Positions 36,124 to 44,221 of a stretch of DNA of 64,000 bases are shown here, piece after piece. Where the stretch lies: assembly GCA_949294185.1 (NCBI GenBank), contig CASFGA010000005.1, positions 62,001 through 126,000 on the forward strand, given 5' to 3'. Position 1 is the stretch's first letter, and every line of letters starts with the position of its first letter. The position numbers and the translations under genes are program-made. Source of the stretch: an uncultured Bacteroides sp. (GTDB lineage Bacteria; Bacteroidota; Bacteroidia; Bacteroidales; Bacteroidaceae). Below the pieces are notes generated by a model. That model was not told the DNA's origin, did not search any database, and was given only the letters and a program-made list of their open reading frames with translations.

Positions 36124-37137
36124 TTAGCCGAAACATATCCCCATCCGTCTCCCCTGCACCACAAGGTCATTCTCCTCGGTCACCAGCTTGAGCTTCCCTG
36201 CCGTTTCGCTCAGCGGAATCGAGCCGATGACATCTCCCTGCAGGGCAACCATGCGTCCGAACTGGCCTCCGGCTATCAGTTCCGTGGCATGCCCGCCCAT
36301 GCGCGTAGCTAGGTTGCGGTCGAATGCCGTAGGACTTCCTCCGCGCTGAATATAGCCAAGCACGGTTTCACGCGTCTCAAATCCCGTTTCATACTCTATT
36401 TCCTCAGCAATGAACTGGGCGGCCTTCTTTCCGTCGCGGGTGGCGATGCCTTCAGCCACCACCACAATGGAATAAGGCTTGCCGTTTTTCAGACGGTTGA
36501 TTATCGCATCACCGATACGGTGAATGTCAAAAGGAATCTCCGGCAAGAGGATGATGTCGCCGCCTCCCGCCATCCCCGAATAAAGCGCAATCCATCCCGC
36601 CTTGTGCCCCATCACCTCGATCACCATCACACGCTGATGGGAACTGGCCGTGGAGTGAAGCCGATCGATGGCCTCGGTGGCGATGGACACAGCCGAATCG
36701 AAACCGAACGAAATATCCGTACCCCACACATCGTTGTCAATGGTCTTCGGGACGGACACCACATTCACCCCCGCCTCAGCCAGTTTCGCCGCCGTCTTCT
36801 GCGTGCCGTTTCCGCCGATACAGACAATGCAGTCCAGCTGGCGCTCGCGGATGGTCTGGAGCAGCATGGCGGGCTTGTCCTCCGACAGAGCCGCATTTCC
36901 ACGCCGCTTGAAAGGCTTCTCGCGCGAAGTGCCCAATACCGTCCCTCCCCGGTTCAGCAGTCCGGTCAGCGAATCCTCCTTCAGAGGGGTCACATCATCG
37001 TCCAGCAGCCCCCGGAAACCATTGTGAATGCCGAAAACCTCCATTCCGTAATGCCGGATGGCCGTCTTGCATACTCCGCGTATCGTTGCATTGATGCCCG
37101 GACAGTCGCCCCCCGACGTCAAGATTCCTATCTTCAT
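36124..37137 (-). CDS. pfkA: 6-phosphofructokinase (ATP-type glycine with PKTIDND motif)
   Basis: A 337-residue phosphofructokinase that phosphorylates fructose 6-phosphate in glycolysis. Motifs: ILTSGGDCPGINATIRG, CIGGNGTQKTA, VPKTIDNDVWGTDISFGFDS with the catalytic Asp, VIEVMGHKAGWIAL and GYIQRGGSPTAFDR. In GGNGT the second residue after Asn is Gly, as in ATP-using enzymes (PPi-users have Asp). The Lys in PKTIDND is usual in PPi-type or group III enzymes. The combination is known from ATP-dependent group III enzymes, so ATP is favoured, and loss of the usual allosteric site is possible. First gene of the pfkA-dus pair. Confidence 0.92.
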   Translation of the reverse strand: MKIGILTSGGDCPGINATIRGVCKTAIRHYGMEVFGIHNGFRGLLDDDVTPLKEDSLTGLLNRGGTVLGTSREKPFKRRGNAALSEDKPAMLLQTIRERQLDCIVCIGGNGTQKTAAKLAEAGVNVVSVPKTIDNDVWGTDISFGFDSAVSIATEAIDRLHSTASSHQRVMVIEVMGHKAGWIALYSGMAGGGDIILLPEIPFDIHRIGDAIINRLKNGKPYSIVVVAEGIATRDGKKAAQFIAEEIEYETGFETRETVLGYIQRGGSPTAFDRNLATRMGGHATELIAGGQFGRMVALQGDVIGSIPLSETAGKLKLVTEENDLVVQGRRMGICFG

Positions 37138-37244
37138 CTTTCTTCGATTTTATTATAATGATGTAAAGGTAAGAAAAAAGTGTATAATTGTCATATCAAA
37201 GGAAAAAATAATAAAAGCCATTCCATTTTATATGGAAAAAAATC

Positions 37245-37252
37245 TACCTTTG
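37245..37252 (+). promoter_or_regulatory. Candidate -7 box for the GH3/Ig-like/DUF3108 operon
   Basis: TACCTTTG matches TAnnTTTG. The start of transcription would be about 25 nt before the ATG at 37282. The -33 area has only a T-rich partial match. Confidence 0.5.
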
Positions 37253-37281
37253 CATCCTAAGGAACAGAAACTTGACAACCG

Positions 37282-38796
37282 ATGAACTCTACAAAGTTAA
37301 TAGGAAAGATATTCGAACCGAGGCAGAAGGCCACAGAACTTTATGCCCATGAAGCGGAAGCAATCCAAGACCGAATATTCCGGAAGCTGATACAAGCCGC
37401 CGCTTCAACGGAATGGGGAAACAAATATGACTACAGACATATAGGCAGTTACACCGACTTCCAGCGCGTGCCCATACAGACTTACGAAGATATCAAAAGC
37501 TACGTAGACCGCATGCGCCACGGAGAAGAAAACATTCTCTGGCCGGGAAAAGTAATCTGGTATGCCAAATCGTCGGGAACGACCAATGACAAAAGCAAGT
37601 TTATCCCTGTAAGCAAAGACGGACTGCACCATATCCACTATCAGGGAGGCACGGATGCCGTCGCTCTTTATCTGCAACAAAATCCGGAAAGCCGCTTCTT
37701 TTCCGGCAAGGGACTGATATTGGGAGGAAGCCACAGCCCTAACTATAATGTGAAAGACAGCCTGGTGGGCGACCTTTCCGCCATTCTGATTCAGAACATC
37801 AACCCGTTGGTAAACTTTATCCGCGTGCCCAGCAAGGAAATTGCCTTATTGAGCGAATTTGAAGAGAAAGTGGAGCGCATCGCGGAGACCACGGTGCAAG
37901 AAAATGTAACCAATCTGTCGGGTGTCCCTTCATGGATGCTAGCCGTCATCAAGCGTATATTGGAAAAGACGGGGAAAAAGCATCTGAATGAAGTATGGCC
38001 CAATCTGGAGGTATTCTTTCACGGAGGAGTCAGCTTTACTCCCTATCGCGAGCAATACAAGGCCTTGATTCCGTCCGACAAGATGCATTACATGGAAACC
38101 TATAATGCAAGTGAAGGGTTCTTCGGGCTACAGAACGACATGAGCGACCCCGCCATGATGCTGATGATAGACTATGAAGTATTCTACGAATTCATTCCCT
38201 TAGAAGAAATAGACAACCCTCATCCGAACATTGTTCCCCTTACGGGTGTCGAGATTGGCAGGAACTATGCGATTGTCATCAGTACATCGTGCGGCTTGTG
38301 GCGTTATATCCTGGGAGATACCGTAAAGTTTACGCAGAAAGATCCGTACAAATTCATCATAACAGGACGGACAAAACACTTCATCAACGCCTTCGGCGAA
38401 GAGCTGATGGTCGACAATGCGGAAAAAGGACTGGCTCGCGCCTGTGCCGAGACAGGGGCGCAAGTGCTGGAATATTCCGCCGCACCGGTTTTTATGGATG
38501 CCAACGCCAAATGCCGCCACCAGTGGCTCATCGAGTTCAGCGTCATGCCGGATTCGCTGGACAAGTTCCGCCGCATTTTAGACCAGTCTCTGCAGGAGAT
38601 AAACTCCGATTATGAGGCCAAGCGGCATAAGGACATCACACTGCAAGAACTGGAACTTATCGTAGCCCGCCCCAACCTTTTCCATGACTGGCTGAAGATG
38701 AAAGGCAAATTGGGAGGACAGCACAAGGTTCCCCGCCTGAGCAACACACGTGACAATATAGAAGAAATGCTGAAACTAAACAATGCGGACAACTAA
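37282..38796 (+). CDS. GH3 auxin-responsive promoter-family acyl-adenylating enzyme
   Basis: A 504-residue cytoplasmic protein of the GH3 family (the plant auxin-conjugating family, not glycoside hydrolase 3). Members activate a carboxylic acid with ATP and often join it to an amine. The phosphate-binding P-loop is YAKSSGTTNDKSKFIPVS. The second motif covers HYMETYNASEGFFGLQND, and the third, GLWRYILGDTVKFT, carries the ATP-ribose region; TGRTKHFINAFGEEL is the hinge. Substrates of the bacterial members are unknown. It overlaps the next gene by 14 bp, and that gene overlaps the third, so the three are translationally coupled; this suggests envelope lipid or lipoprotein chemistry, an inference only. 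Confidence 0.9.
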   Translation: MNSTKLIGKIFEPRQKATELYAHEAEAIQDRIFRKLIQAAASTEWGNKYDYRHIGSYTDFQRVPIQTYEDIKSYVDRMRHGEENILWPGKVIWYAKSSGTTNDKSKFIPVSKDGLHHIHYQGGTDAVALYLQQNPESRFFSGKGLILGGSHSPNYNVKDSLVGDLSAILIQNINPLVNFIRVPSKEIALLSEFEEKVERIAETTVQENVTNLSGVPSWMLAVIKRILEKTGKKHLNEVWPNLEVFFHGGVSFTPYREQYKALIPSDKMHYMETYNASEGFFGLQNDMSDPAMMLMIDYEVFYEFIPLEEIDNPHPNIVPLTGVEIGRNYAIVISTSCGLWRYILGDTVKFTQKDPYKFIITGRTKHFINAFGEELMVDNAEKGLARACAETGAQVLEYSAAPVFMDANAKCRHQWLIEFSVMPDSLDKFRRILDQSLQEINSDYEAKRHKDITLQELELIVARPNLFHDWLKMKGKLGGQHKVPRLSNTRDNIEEMLKLNNADN

Positions 38797-40723
38797 GATG
38801 CACCTCTCCAGATATTTTTTCTCCCTGCTTGCAGTCGTCGGGCTCTATGCCTGTGCCAGTACCGGCACGCCCGACGGAGGCCCTTATGACGAGACTCCGC
38901 CGAAATTCGTCCGTGCCAATCCGAAGCCGAACGCCACAAACAGCACCCGGAAAAAGATAAGCATTGAGTTTGACGAATACATAAAATTAGACAAGCCGTC
39001 GGAAAAAGTCATCATCTCGCCTCCGCAAAACGAAGCACCCGAGGTAAGAGTCAGCGGACACAGCGTAATAGTGGAATTCTTTGATACATTAAAGGCCAAC
39101 ACTACGTATACCGTCGACTTTGGAGATGCCATCGTCGACAACAACGAAGAGAATCCGTTGGGAAACTTCGCGTATGCGTTCTCTACAGGGGAGTCTATCG
39201 ACACGATGGAAGTGTCGGGCACAGTATTGAACGCCGCCGATCTGGAACCGATAAAAGGCATACAGGTGGGACTGCACAAGAATCTGAACGATACGGCTTT
39301 CACCAAACTGCCGTTCGACCGGATCTCGCGCACAGACAGCCGCGGACATTTCACCATCCGAGGGGTTGCACCGGGCACTTACCGCATCTATGCGCTGATG
39401 GACGGCAATCAGAATTATCTTTTCGACTCCAAGACGGAAACAATCGCCTATCTTGACTCACTGGTCGTGCCAAGCATGACAGGAGCCGTGAGACATGACA
39501 CCGTATGGAACGAAGTGGATACACTGGCGTATGACACTATCTACACGACAAACTATACACGCTTCCTGCCCGATGACCTGATATTGCGCGCCTTTAAAGA
39601 AGAGAATCCGATGCAGTATCTGGTAAAGAGCGAGCGGGAGCAACTTAACCGTTTCTCACTTTACTTTAGTGCAAAATCCGATACGCTGCCGGTCATACGC
39701 GGATTGGACTTTGATGAAAAAGACGCTTTCATCGTTGAAAACAATCTCCGCAACGATACCATCCACTACTGGATAAAGGACACCACTCTTTGCGAACGTG
39801 ACACGCTGACCTTCCAGATGGACTATCTGGCGACCGACACGTTAGGAAAACTGGTTCCCAAAACCGACACACTGCGCATGGTCAACAAAATCGGCAAGGA
39901 ACGCCGTATGGTGCTGGCCAAGGAGGCGCAGGAAAAAGAAGAAAAGGAACGGAAAAAGCGCGAACGGAAAGGTGATACCGTGCGCGTGCAGCCCAAATTC
40001 CTGACCATGACTGTAGATGCCCCGTCGAGTCTCGACCTGAACCGAAATATCCTCCTGAAATTCGAGGAGCCGGTAGCGCACATCGACACATCGGCTATCC
40101 ACATGGCGGTGAAAGTGGACAGCCTTTGGGAGGATATCCCCTTTATCTTCATGGCCGACACCCTGATGCCGCGCCAGTATCAAATATTGGCAAACTGGCA
40201 GCCCGGGCAGGAATATCAATTAAGGATAGACTCTCTCGGCATTCAGGGGCTGTACGGACTTTATACCAACAAGGTGGAAAATACGTTGAAAGTAAAGACA
40301 CTGGCCGATTACGGCACGCTTTACCTGAATATCACAGGAGCCGGCCCGCATGCTTTCGTGCAATTGCTGGACGGCAACGACGGAGTAGTGCGGCAGCAAC
40401 CGGTCAGCGAACAGAATACGTGCGACTTTTATTTCCTGCAGCCCAGTACCAAATATTACATCAGGCTTGTAAACGACGAGAACGGCAACGGCGTATGGGA
40501 TACGGGAAACTACGAAGAGAAAAGACAGCCCGAAGAAGTCTTCTATTTCCCTAAAGTATGGGAGATGAAAGCCAATTTCGAATTTGAAGAGAACTGGGAC
40601 ATACATGCCACACCGCTCGACAAACAGAAATTGGACGATATAAAGAAGCAGAAGCCTGAAGAAGCCAAAAAGATAAAGGAACGCAACAAAGAACGCGCCC
40701 GCAAATTAGGAAGAACATCATGA
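38783..40723 (+). CDS. Lipoprotein with N-terminal bacterial Ig-like (Big_5/SbsA) domain
   Basis: A 646-residue exported lipoprotein; the lipobox is VGLYAC. Directly after it a Big_5-like domain begins (GGPYDETPPKFVRANPKPNA, then ISIEFDEYIKL). Further beta-rich regions follow: a prealbumin-like segment (GHFTIRGVAPGTYRIYALMD), then a second Ig-like region (RNILLKFEEPVAHID). Near the end FYFLQPSTKYYIRLVNDENG leads into a basic tail (KKIKERNKERARKLGR). Homologues are common and single-copy in Bacteroidota but uncharacterised. It overlaps the GH3 gene by 14 bp and the DUF3108 gene by four (ATGA). A structural or scaffolding role at the outer membrane is a guess. Confidence 0.85.
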   Translation: MRTTKMHLSRYFFSLLAVVGLYACASTGTPDGGPYDETPPKFVRANPKPNATNSTRKKISIEFDEYIKLDKPSEKVIISPPQNEAPEVRVSGHSVIVEFFDTLKANTTYTVDFGDAIVDNNEENPLGNFAYAFSTGESIDTMEVSGTVLNAADLEPIKGIQVGLHKNLNDTAFTKLPFDRISRTDSRGHFTIRGVAPGTYRIYALMDGNQNYLFDSKTETIAYLDSLVVPSMTGAVRHDTVWNEVDTLAYDTIYTTNYTRFLPDDLILRAFKEENPMQYLVKSEREQLNRFSLYFSAKSDTLPVIRGLDFDEKDAFIVENNLRNDTIHYWIKDTTLCERDTLTFQMDYLATDTLGKLVPKTDTLRMVNKIGKERRMVLAKEAQEKEEKERKKRERKGDTVRVQPKFLTMTVDAPSSLDLNRNILLKFEEPVAHIDTSAIHMAVKVDSLWEDIPFIFMADTLMPRQYQILANWQPGQEYQLRIDSLGIQGLYGLYTNKVENTLKVKTLADYGTLYLNITGAGPHAFVQLLDGNDGVVRQQPVSEQNTCDFYFLQPSTKYYIRLVNDENGNGVWDTGNYEEKRQPEEVFYFPKVWEMKANFEFEENWDIHATPLDKQKLDDIKKQKPEEAKKIKERNKERARKLGRTS

Positions 40724-41535
40724 TAAAGAAGGTAATTTTCTGCATGGCACTTCTGATAGGAAGTATATGCACAGCAAAAGCTCAGTGTGGAGCGGTAAAC
40801 GATGCCATCAAGCCGGGAGAAACCCTCTCTTACGAGTTGAAGTTCAACTGGAAGTTTATCTGGATCAACGCCGGATGGGCTAAAATGACCGTCAATGAAG
40901 CGACATTCAACGGGAAACCCTGCTTGAAAACCGACCTTCAGTCTTACACAAACAAGCGGATTGACTTCTTTTTCAAGATGCGCGACACGCTGACCTGCAT
41001 TACCACCACCGACCTGATTCCCGTCTACTTCCGCAAAGGGGCGGAAGAGGGCAAGCGATACACCGTGGATGAAGTGCGCTTCAGCTACAAGAACGGGCAA
41101 TGCATCGTAGACCAACAGCGCACGCTGCGCGGAAATACCACCCAAAAGCACGACGAGATGCCTGTATGCGTGTATGACATGCTGAGCATCCTGCTCCAGG
41201 CCCGGTCATACGACCCGACAGACTATCAGCCGGGGCAGAAGATACTTTTCTCTATGGCCACCGGACGGGCAGTGGAAAAGCAGACACTCATATTCCGCCG
41301 CCGGGAAAACTATAAGGCGGAAAACGGCGTGACCTATCGCTGCCTGGTTTTCTCACTGGTGGAGTATACGGCTGAAGGGAAAGAAAAGGAAGTCATCACC
41401 TTCTATATTACAGACGACCGTAACCATCTTCCCGTCCGCCTCGACATGTATCTGAATTTCGGCTCGGCCAAAGCTTTCCTTACAGACATCAAAGGAAACC
41501 GGCATCCGCTCACTTCCATCGTCGAAAAAGAGTAA
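40720..41535 (+). CDS. DUF3108 domain protein, exported
   Basis: A 271-residue protein with a signal peptide (FCMALLIGSICTAKAQ). The body is a DUF3108 beta-barrel-like domain: PGETLSYELKFNWKFIWINA, the RDTLTCITTTDLIPVYFRK segment, and YITDDRNHLPVRLDMYLNFG near the C-terminus. This domain is found in periplasmic proteins of Gram-negative bacteria without known activity. Its ATG overlaps the stop of the Ig-like lipoprotein as ATGA, indicating coupled translation. It ends the operon; a bidirectional terminator lies 50 bp downstream. Confidence 0.88.
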   Translation: MIKKVIFCMALLIGSICTAKAQCGAVNDAIKPGETLSYELKFNWKFIWINAGWAKMTVNEATFNGKPCLKTDLQSYTNKRIDFFFKMRDTLTCITTTDLIPVYFRKGAEEGKRYTVDEVRFSYKNGQCIVDQQRTLRGNTTQKHDEMPVCVYDMLSILLQARSYDPTDYQPGQKILFSMATGRAVEKQTLIFRRRENYKAENGVTYRCLVFSLVEYTAEGKEKEVITFYITDDRNHLPVRLDMYLNFGSAKAFLTDIKGNRHPLTSIVEKE

Positions 41536-41584
41536 ATCCGGGATTCGCCCGGGCAGGAATCCGTCTTCATGCCTGCAAAACAAA

Positions 41585-41626
41585 CATTCCGTCCGCATAA
41601 AGCTTTCGTTTTGTGCGGACGGAATG
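41585..41626. terminator. Bidirectional terminator between DUF3108 and nadB
   Basis: CATTCCGTCCGCA (41585-41597) and TGCGGACGGAATG (41614-41626) form a perfect 13-bp stem with a 16-nt loop, centred between two convergent genes. T-runs are short on both sides. Confidence 0.75.
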
Positions 41627-41647
41627 CGATTATTGTCAGGTCAGAAA

Positions 41648-43237
41648 CTATATCCCTTCGCCTTCTTTTTTCTTGGCATGCGGATAATCAATCGTATAAT
41701 GCAGGCCACGGCTTTCCTTCCGCTCCATCGCCTGACGGGTAATCAGGTAGCCTACGTTTATCATGTTACGCAATTCGCAGATTTCACGCGACGCCTTCAC
41801 ACGCTTGAACAGACGCTCGGTCTCCTCGTAAAGGATGTCCAGACGGTTCCATGCACGTACCAGACGGAGATTGCTCCGCACGATGCCCACATAAGCCTCC
41901 ATAATCTGATTTACCTCCTTCATGCTCTGGGTTATCAGGATTCGTTCTTCCGTACTGATTGTGCCCTCGTCATTCCATTCAGGAACATCCTCGTTGAAGT
42001 CATAGCGGTCGAGCACGCTGACGGCGTGTCTGGCGGCGGCATCTGCGTATACGACGGCCTCGATGAGCGAATTGGAAGCCAACCGGTTGCCGCCATGCAG
42101 TCCGGTGCACGAGCATTCGCCGATGGCATACAGGCGCTTGATGCTCGACTGCCCGTCCAGATCCACCTTGATGCCCCCGCACAGATAATGGGCGGCAGGA
42201 GCAACCGGGATATAGTCCTTTGTGATATCGATGCCCAGACTCAGGCATTTCTTGTAGATGTTCGGGAAATGCCGCTTTGTCTCCTCGGCGTCCTTGTGGG
42301 TCACATCCAGATAAACATGGTCTTCTCCGCGCTGTTTCATCTCACTATCTATCGCGCGCGCCACAATGTCACGCGGAGCCAGCGAAAGACGCGGGTCATA
42401 TTTCTGCATGAACTCTTCACCCGCCAGATTCCGCAATACCGCCCCGTATCCTCGCATGGCTTCCGTTATCAGGAAACTCGGACGATCGCCCGGATGATAA
42501 AGGGCGGTAGGATGAAACTGTATGAACTCCATATCCTTCACCACACCTTTTGCGCGATACACCATCGCGATGCCGTCGCCCGTAGCCACGAGCGGATTGG
42601 TGGTATGCCGGTACACGGCCTCGCATCCTCCCGTAGCCATCACCGTCACCTTCGAGAGGAAAGTGTCCACTTCGCCCGTCTCTTCATTCAGCACATAAGC
42701 ACCATAGCACTTGATGCCCGGAGTATGCCGCGTGACGATAATGCCCAGATGGTGCTGGGTGATAATCTCAACGGCATAGAAATGGCTGAAGACCGTAATA
42801 TTGGGATACCGGCGCACCGCTTCTATCAGGCTGGTCTGTATTTCTGCTCCCGTATTGTCTTTGTGGTGAAGGATGCGGAACTCGGAATGCCCGCCTTCCT
42901 TGTGCAGATCAAACTCTCCGTCTTCATTCTTGTCGAAGTGTACGCCCCACCTGATCAGCTCCTCTATCTGTGCGGGTGCGTTGCGCACCACTTTCTCAAC
43001 GGCCGCCGGGTCGCTTATCCAGTCTCCCGCCACCATTGTGTCATGAATATGTTTTTCGAAATTGTCTACCTTCAGATTTGTCACCGAAGCAATCCCTCCC
43101 TGTGCATAATAGGTATTGGCTTCTTCCAAGCCCGCCTTGCAGATTAAGGCTACCGAACCCTTGTGCGCAACCTTCAATGCGAAACTCATTCCGGCTATCC
43201 CCGAACCGATAACGAGAAAATCAAATTTCCTTATCAT
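41648..43237 (-). CDS. nadB: L-aspartate oxidase
   Basis: About 529 residues from the ATG at 43237; a TTG two codons upstream is also in frame but less likely. NadB oxidises L-aspartate to iminoaspartate, the first step of de novo NAD synthesis, with FAD. Motifs: the Rossmann FAD site FLVIGSGIAGMSFALKVA, TYYAQGGIASV, the substrate region EGGHSEFRILHHKDNTG, VKDMEFIQFHPTALYHPG, and CGGIKVDLDGQS followed by GLHGGNRLASNSLIEAVV. The C-terminal helical domain ends near HYTIDYP. No other nad gene lies in the window. A minus-strand TAGTTTTG box at 43262-43269 is a likely promoter element. Confidence 0.96.
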   Translation of the reverse strand: MIRKFDFLVIGSGIAGMSFALKVAHKGSVALICKAGLEEANTYYAQGGIASVTNLKVDNFEKHIHDTMVAGDWISDPAAVEKVVRNAPAQIEELIRWGVHFDKNEDGEFDLHKEGGHSEFRILHHKDNTGAEIQTSLIEAVRRYPNITVFSHFYAVEIITQHHLGIIVTRHTPGIKCYGAYVLNEETGEVDTFLSKVTVMATGGCEAVYRHTTNPLVATGDGIAMVYRAKGVVKDMEFIQFHPTALYHPGDRPSFLITEAMRGYGAVLRNLAGEEFMQKYDPRLSLAPRDIVARAIDSEMKQRGEDHVYLDVTHKDAEETKRHFPNIYKKCLSLGIDITKDYIPVAPAAHYLCGGIKVDLDGQSSIKRLYAIGECSCTGLHGGNRLASNSLIEAVVYADAAARHAVSVLDRYDFNEDVPEWNDEGTISTEERILITQSMKEVNQIMEAYVGIVRSNLRLVRAWNRLDILYEETERLFKRVKASREICELRNMINVGYLITRQAMERKESRGLHYTIDYPHAKKKEGEGI

Positions 43238-43261
43238 GAGCAAATAGTTGTTTAGATGTTA

Positions 43262-43269
43262 CAAAACTA
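43262..43269 (-). promoter_or_regulatory. Candidate -7 box of nadB
   Basis: TAGTTTTG on the minus strand matches TAnnTTTG, 25 nt upstream of the nadB ATG. No -33 TTTG was identified. Confidence 0.4.
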
Positions 43270-43376
43270 CAAAAAAACTAAGTTAGACGTAACATCAGCC
43301 ATCTTTTTTTATCTCATCCGCTTGTTTTAAAAGAGAAATTACTATCTTCACGAATCAATTAACCTCAAACTATAAA

Positions 43377-43796
43377 ATGAGAACATTTCACACAAAAGTC
43401 GGATGGTGGTACTGGATGATTATTGTCATACTTTCAAGCTTTCTGTTTGTTACCTTCTGGTTTCACGAACTGCTGCTTGCGCTTGTGTTTGCCATCGCAG
43501 TAGTCTATTCGATTGAAGGGATGATCCATACACAATATATAATAACAAGCGACGGGACGCTGCGGATAGAGTGCGGAAGGTTCAGCAAAAAGACGGCTCC
43601 CATCCCTGTATCCCAAATTACAGACATTGCAAAATCAAAATCGTGGGAAGCGGCTCCGGCCCTTTCGCTCGACCGCCTGAAAATATCCTACCGCAAAGGA
43701 ACCATAAAGACCTACGCGCTGATTTCCCCACAAAATGCGGAAGCCTTTGTCCGCTGTCTGAAAAAACAAAATGACTCAATAAACGTTAGCATTTAA
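43377..43796 (+). CDS. Small membrane PH-domain-like protein (first of two)
   Basis: A 139-residue protein with two closely spaced membrane helices (residues about 10-45: WWYWMIIVILSSFLFVTFWF then LLALVFAIAVVYSIEG). A soluble PH-like beta domain follows (YIITSDGTLRIECGRFSKKT, then SLDRLKISYRKGTIKTYALI). This is the architecture of the bacterial PH/DUF304-type family, with no known activity. The gene lies 4 bp upstream of a second protein of the same design and upstream of lpdA. The pair may have arisen by duplication, although sequence identity is low. Confidence 0.75.
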   Translation: MRTFHTKVGWWYWMIIVILSSFLFVTFWFHELLLALVFAIAVVYSIEGMIHTQYIITSDGTLRIECGRFSKKTAPIPVSQITDIAKSKSWEAAPALSLDRLKISYRKGTIKTYALISPQNAEAFVRCLKKQNDSINVSI

Positions 43797-43800
43797 TATT

Positions 43801-44190
43801 ATGGCAAAAACATTCAAGCTCAGAAGAGCCCCCTTCAAAGTATGGTTGGGAGTCATCATCGTTATCATAGCGCTCGTTTTACTGACTCTGCATACGGAAA
43901 ACTACTGGAATCTGGTTCCCATTATATTTCCCATTCTGCTGTTGGCCGACGAACTGACGGCGCGCATCATCGTGCAAGACAACGGCGACATCTGGCTGAA
44001 GCGCGGATTCAGTGGCAGCATAAAGGCATACGGAGTGACACGCATCGTCCGCTGCAAAGGCTCGTGGCTGAAAGGAAGGATTACAATTTATTATACCAAA
44101 GGCTTTATCAATTTCGACCCTAAAGACCTGGACGGGTTCATACGCTATGCCAAAGAGCATAATCCGCATGCAAGCTGTCAAGAAGAATGA
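43801..44190 (+). CDS. Small membrane PH-domain-like protein (second of two)
   Basis: A 129-residue protein with the same plan as its neighbour: two hydrophobic helices (KVWLGVIIVIIALVLLTL, then YWNLVPIIFPILLLADEL), then a PH-like beta domain (RIIVQDNGDIWLKRGFSGSI, ITIYYTKGFINFDPKDLDGF). It starts 4 bp after the first protein and ends 31 bp before lpdA, so the three are likely one transcript. Function is unknown; the link to lpdA may be only positional. Confidence 0.7.
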   Translation: MAKTFKLRRAPFKVWLGVIIVIIALVLLTLHTENYWNLVPIIFPILLLADELTARIIVQDNGDIWLKRGFSGSIKAYGVTRIVRCKGSWLKGRITIYYTKGFINFDPKDLDGFIRYAKEHNPHASCQEE

Positions 44191-44221
44191 CAAACTTTTC
44201 GTTTAACCTAACCATATAAAG

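Noticed and set aside
41624..43147. 507-codon plus-strand frame opposite nadB
   Set aside because: nadB has all family motifs on the other strand; the antisense frame shows none.
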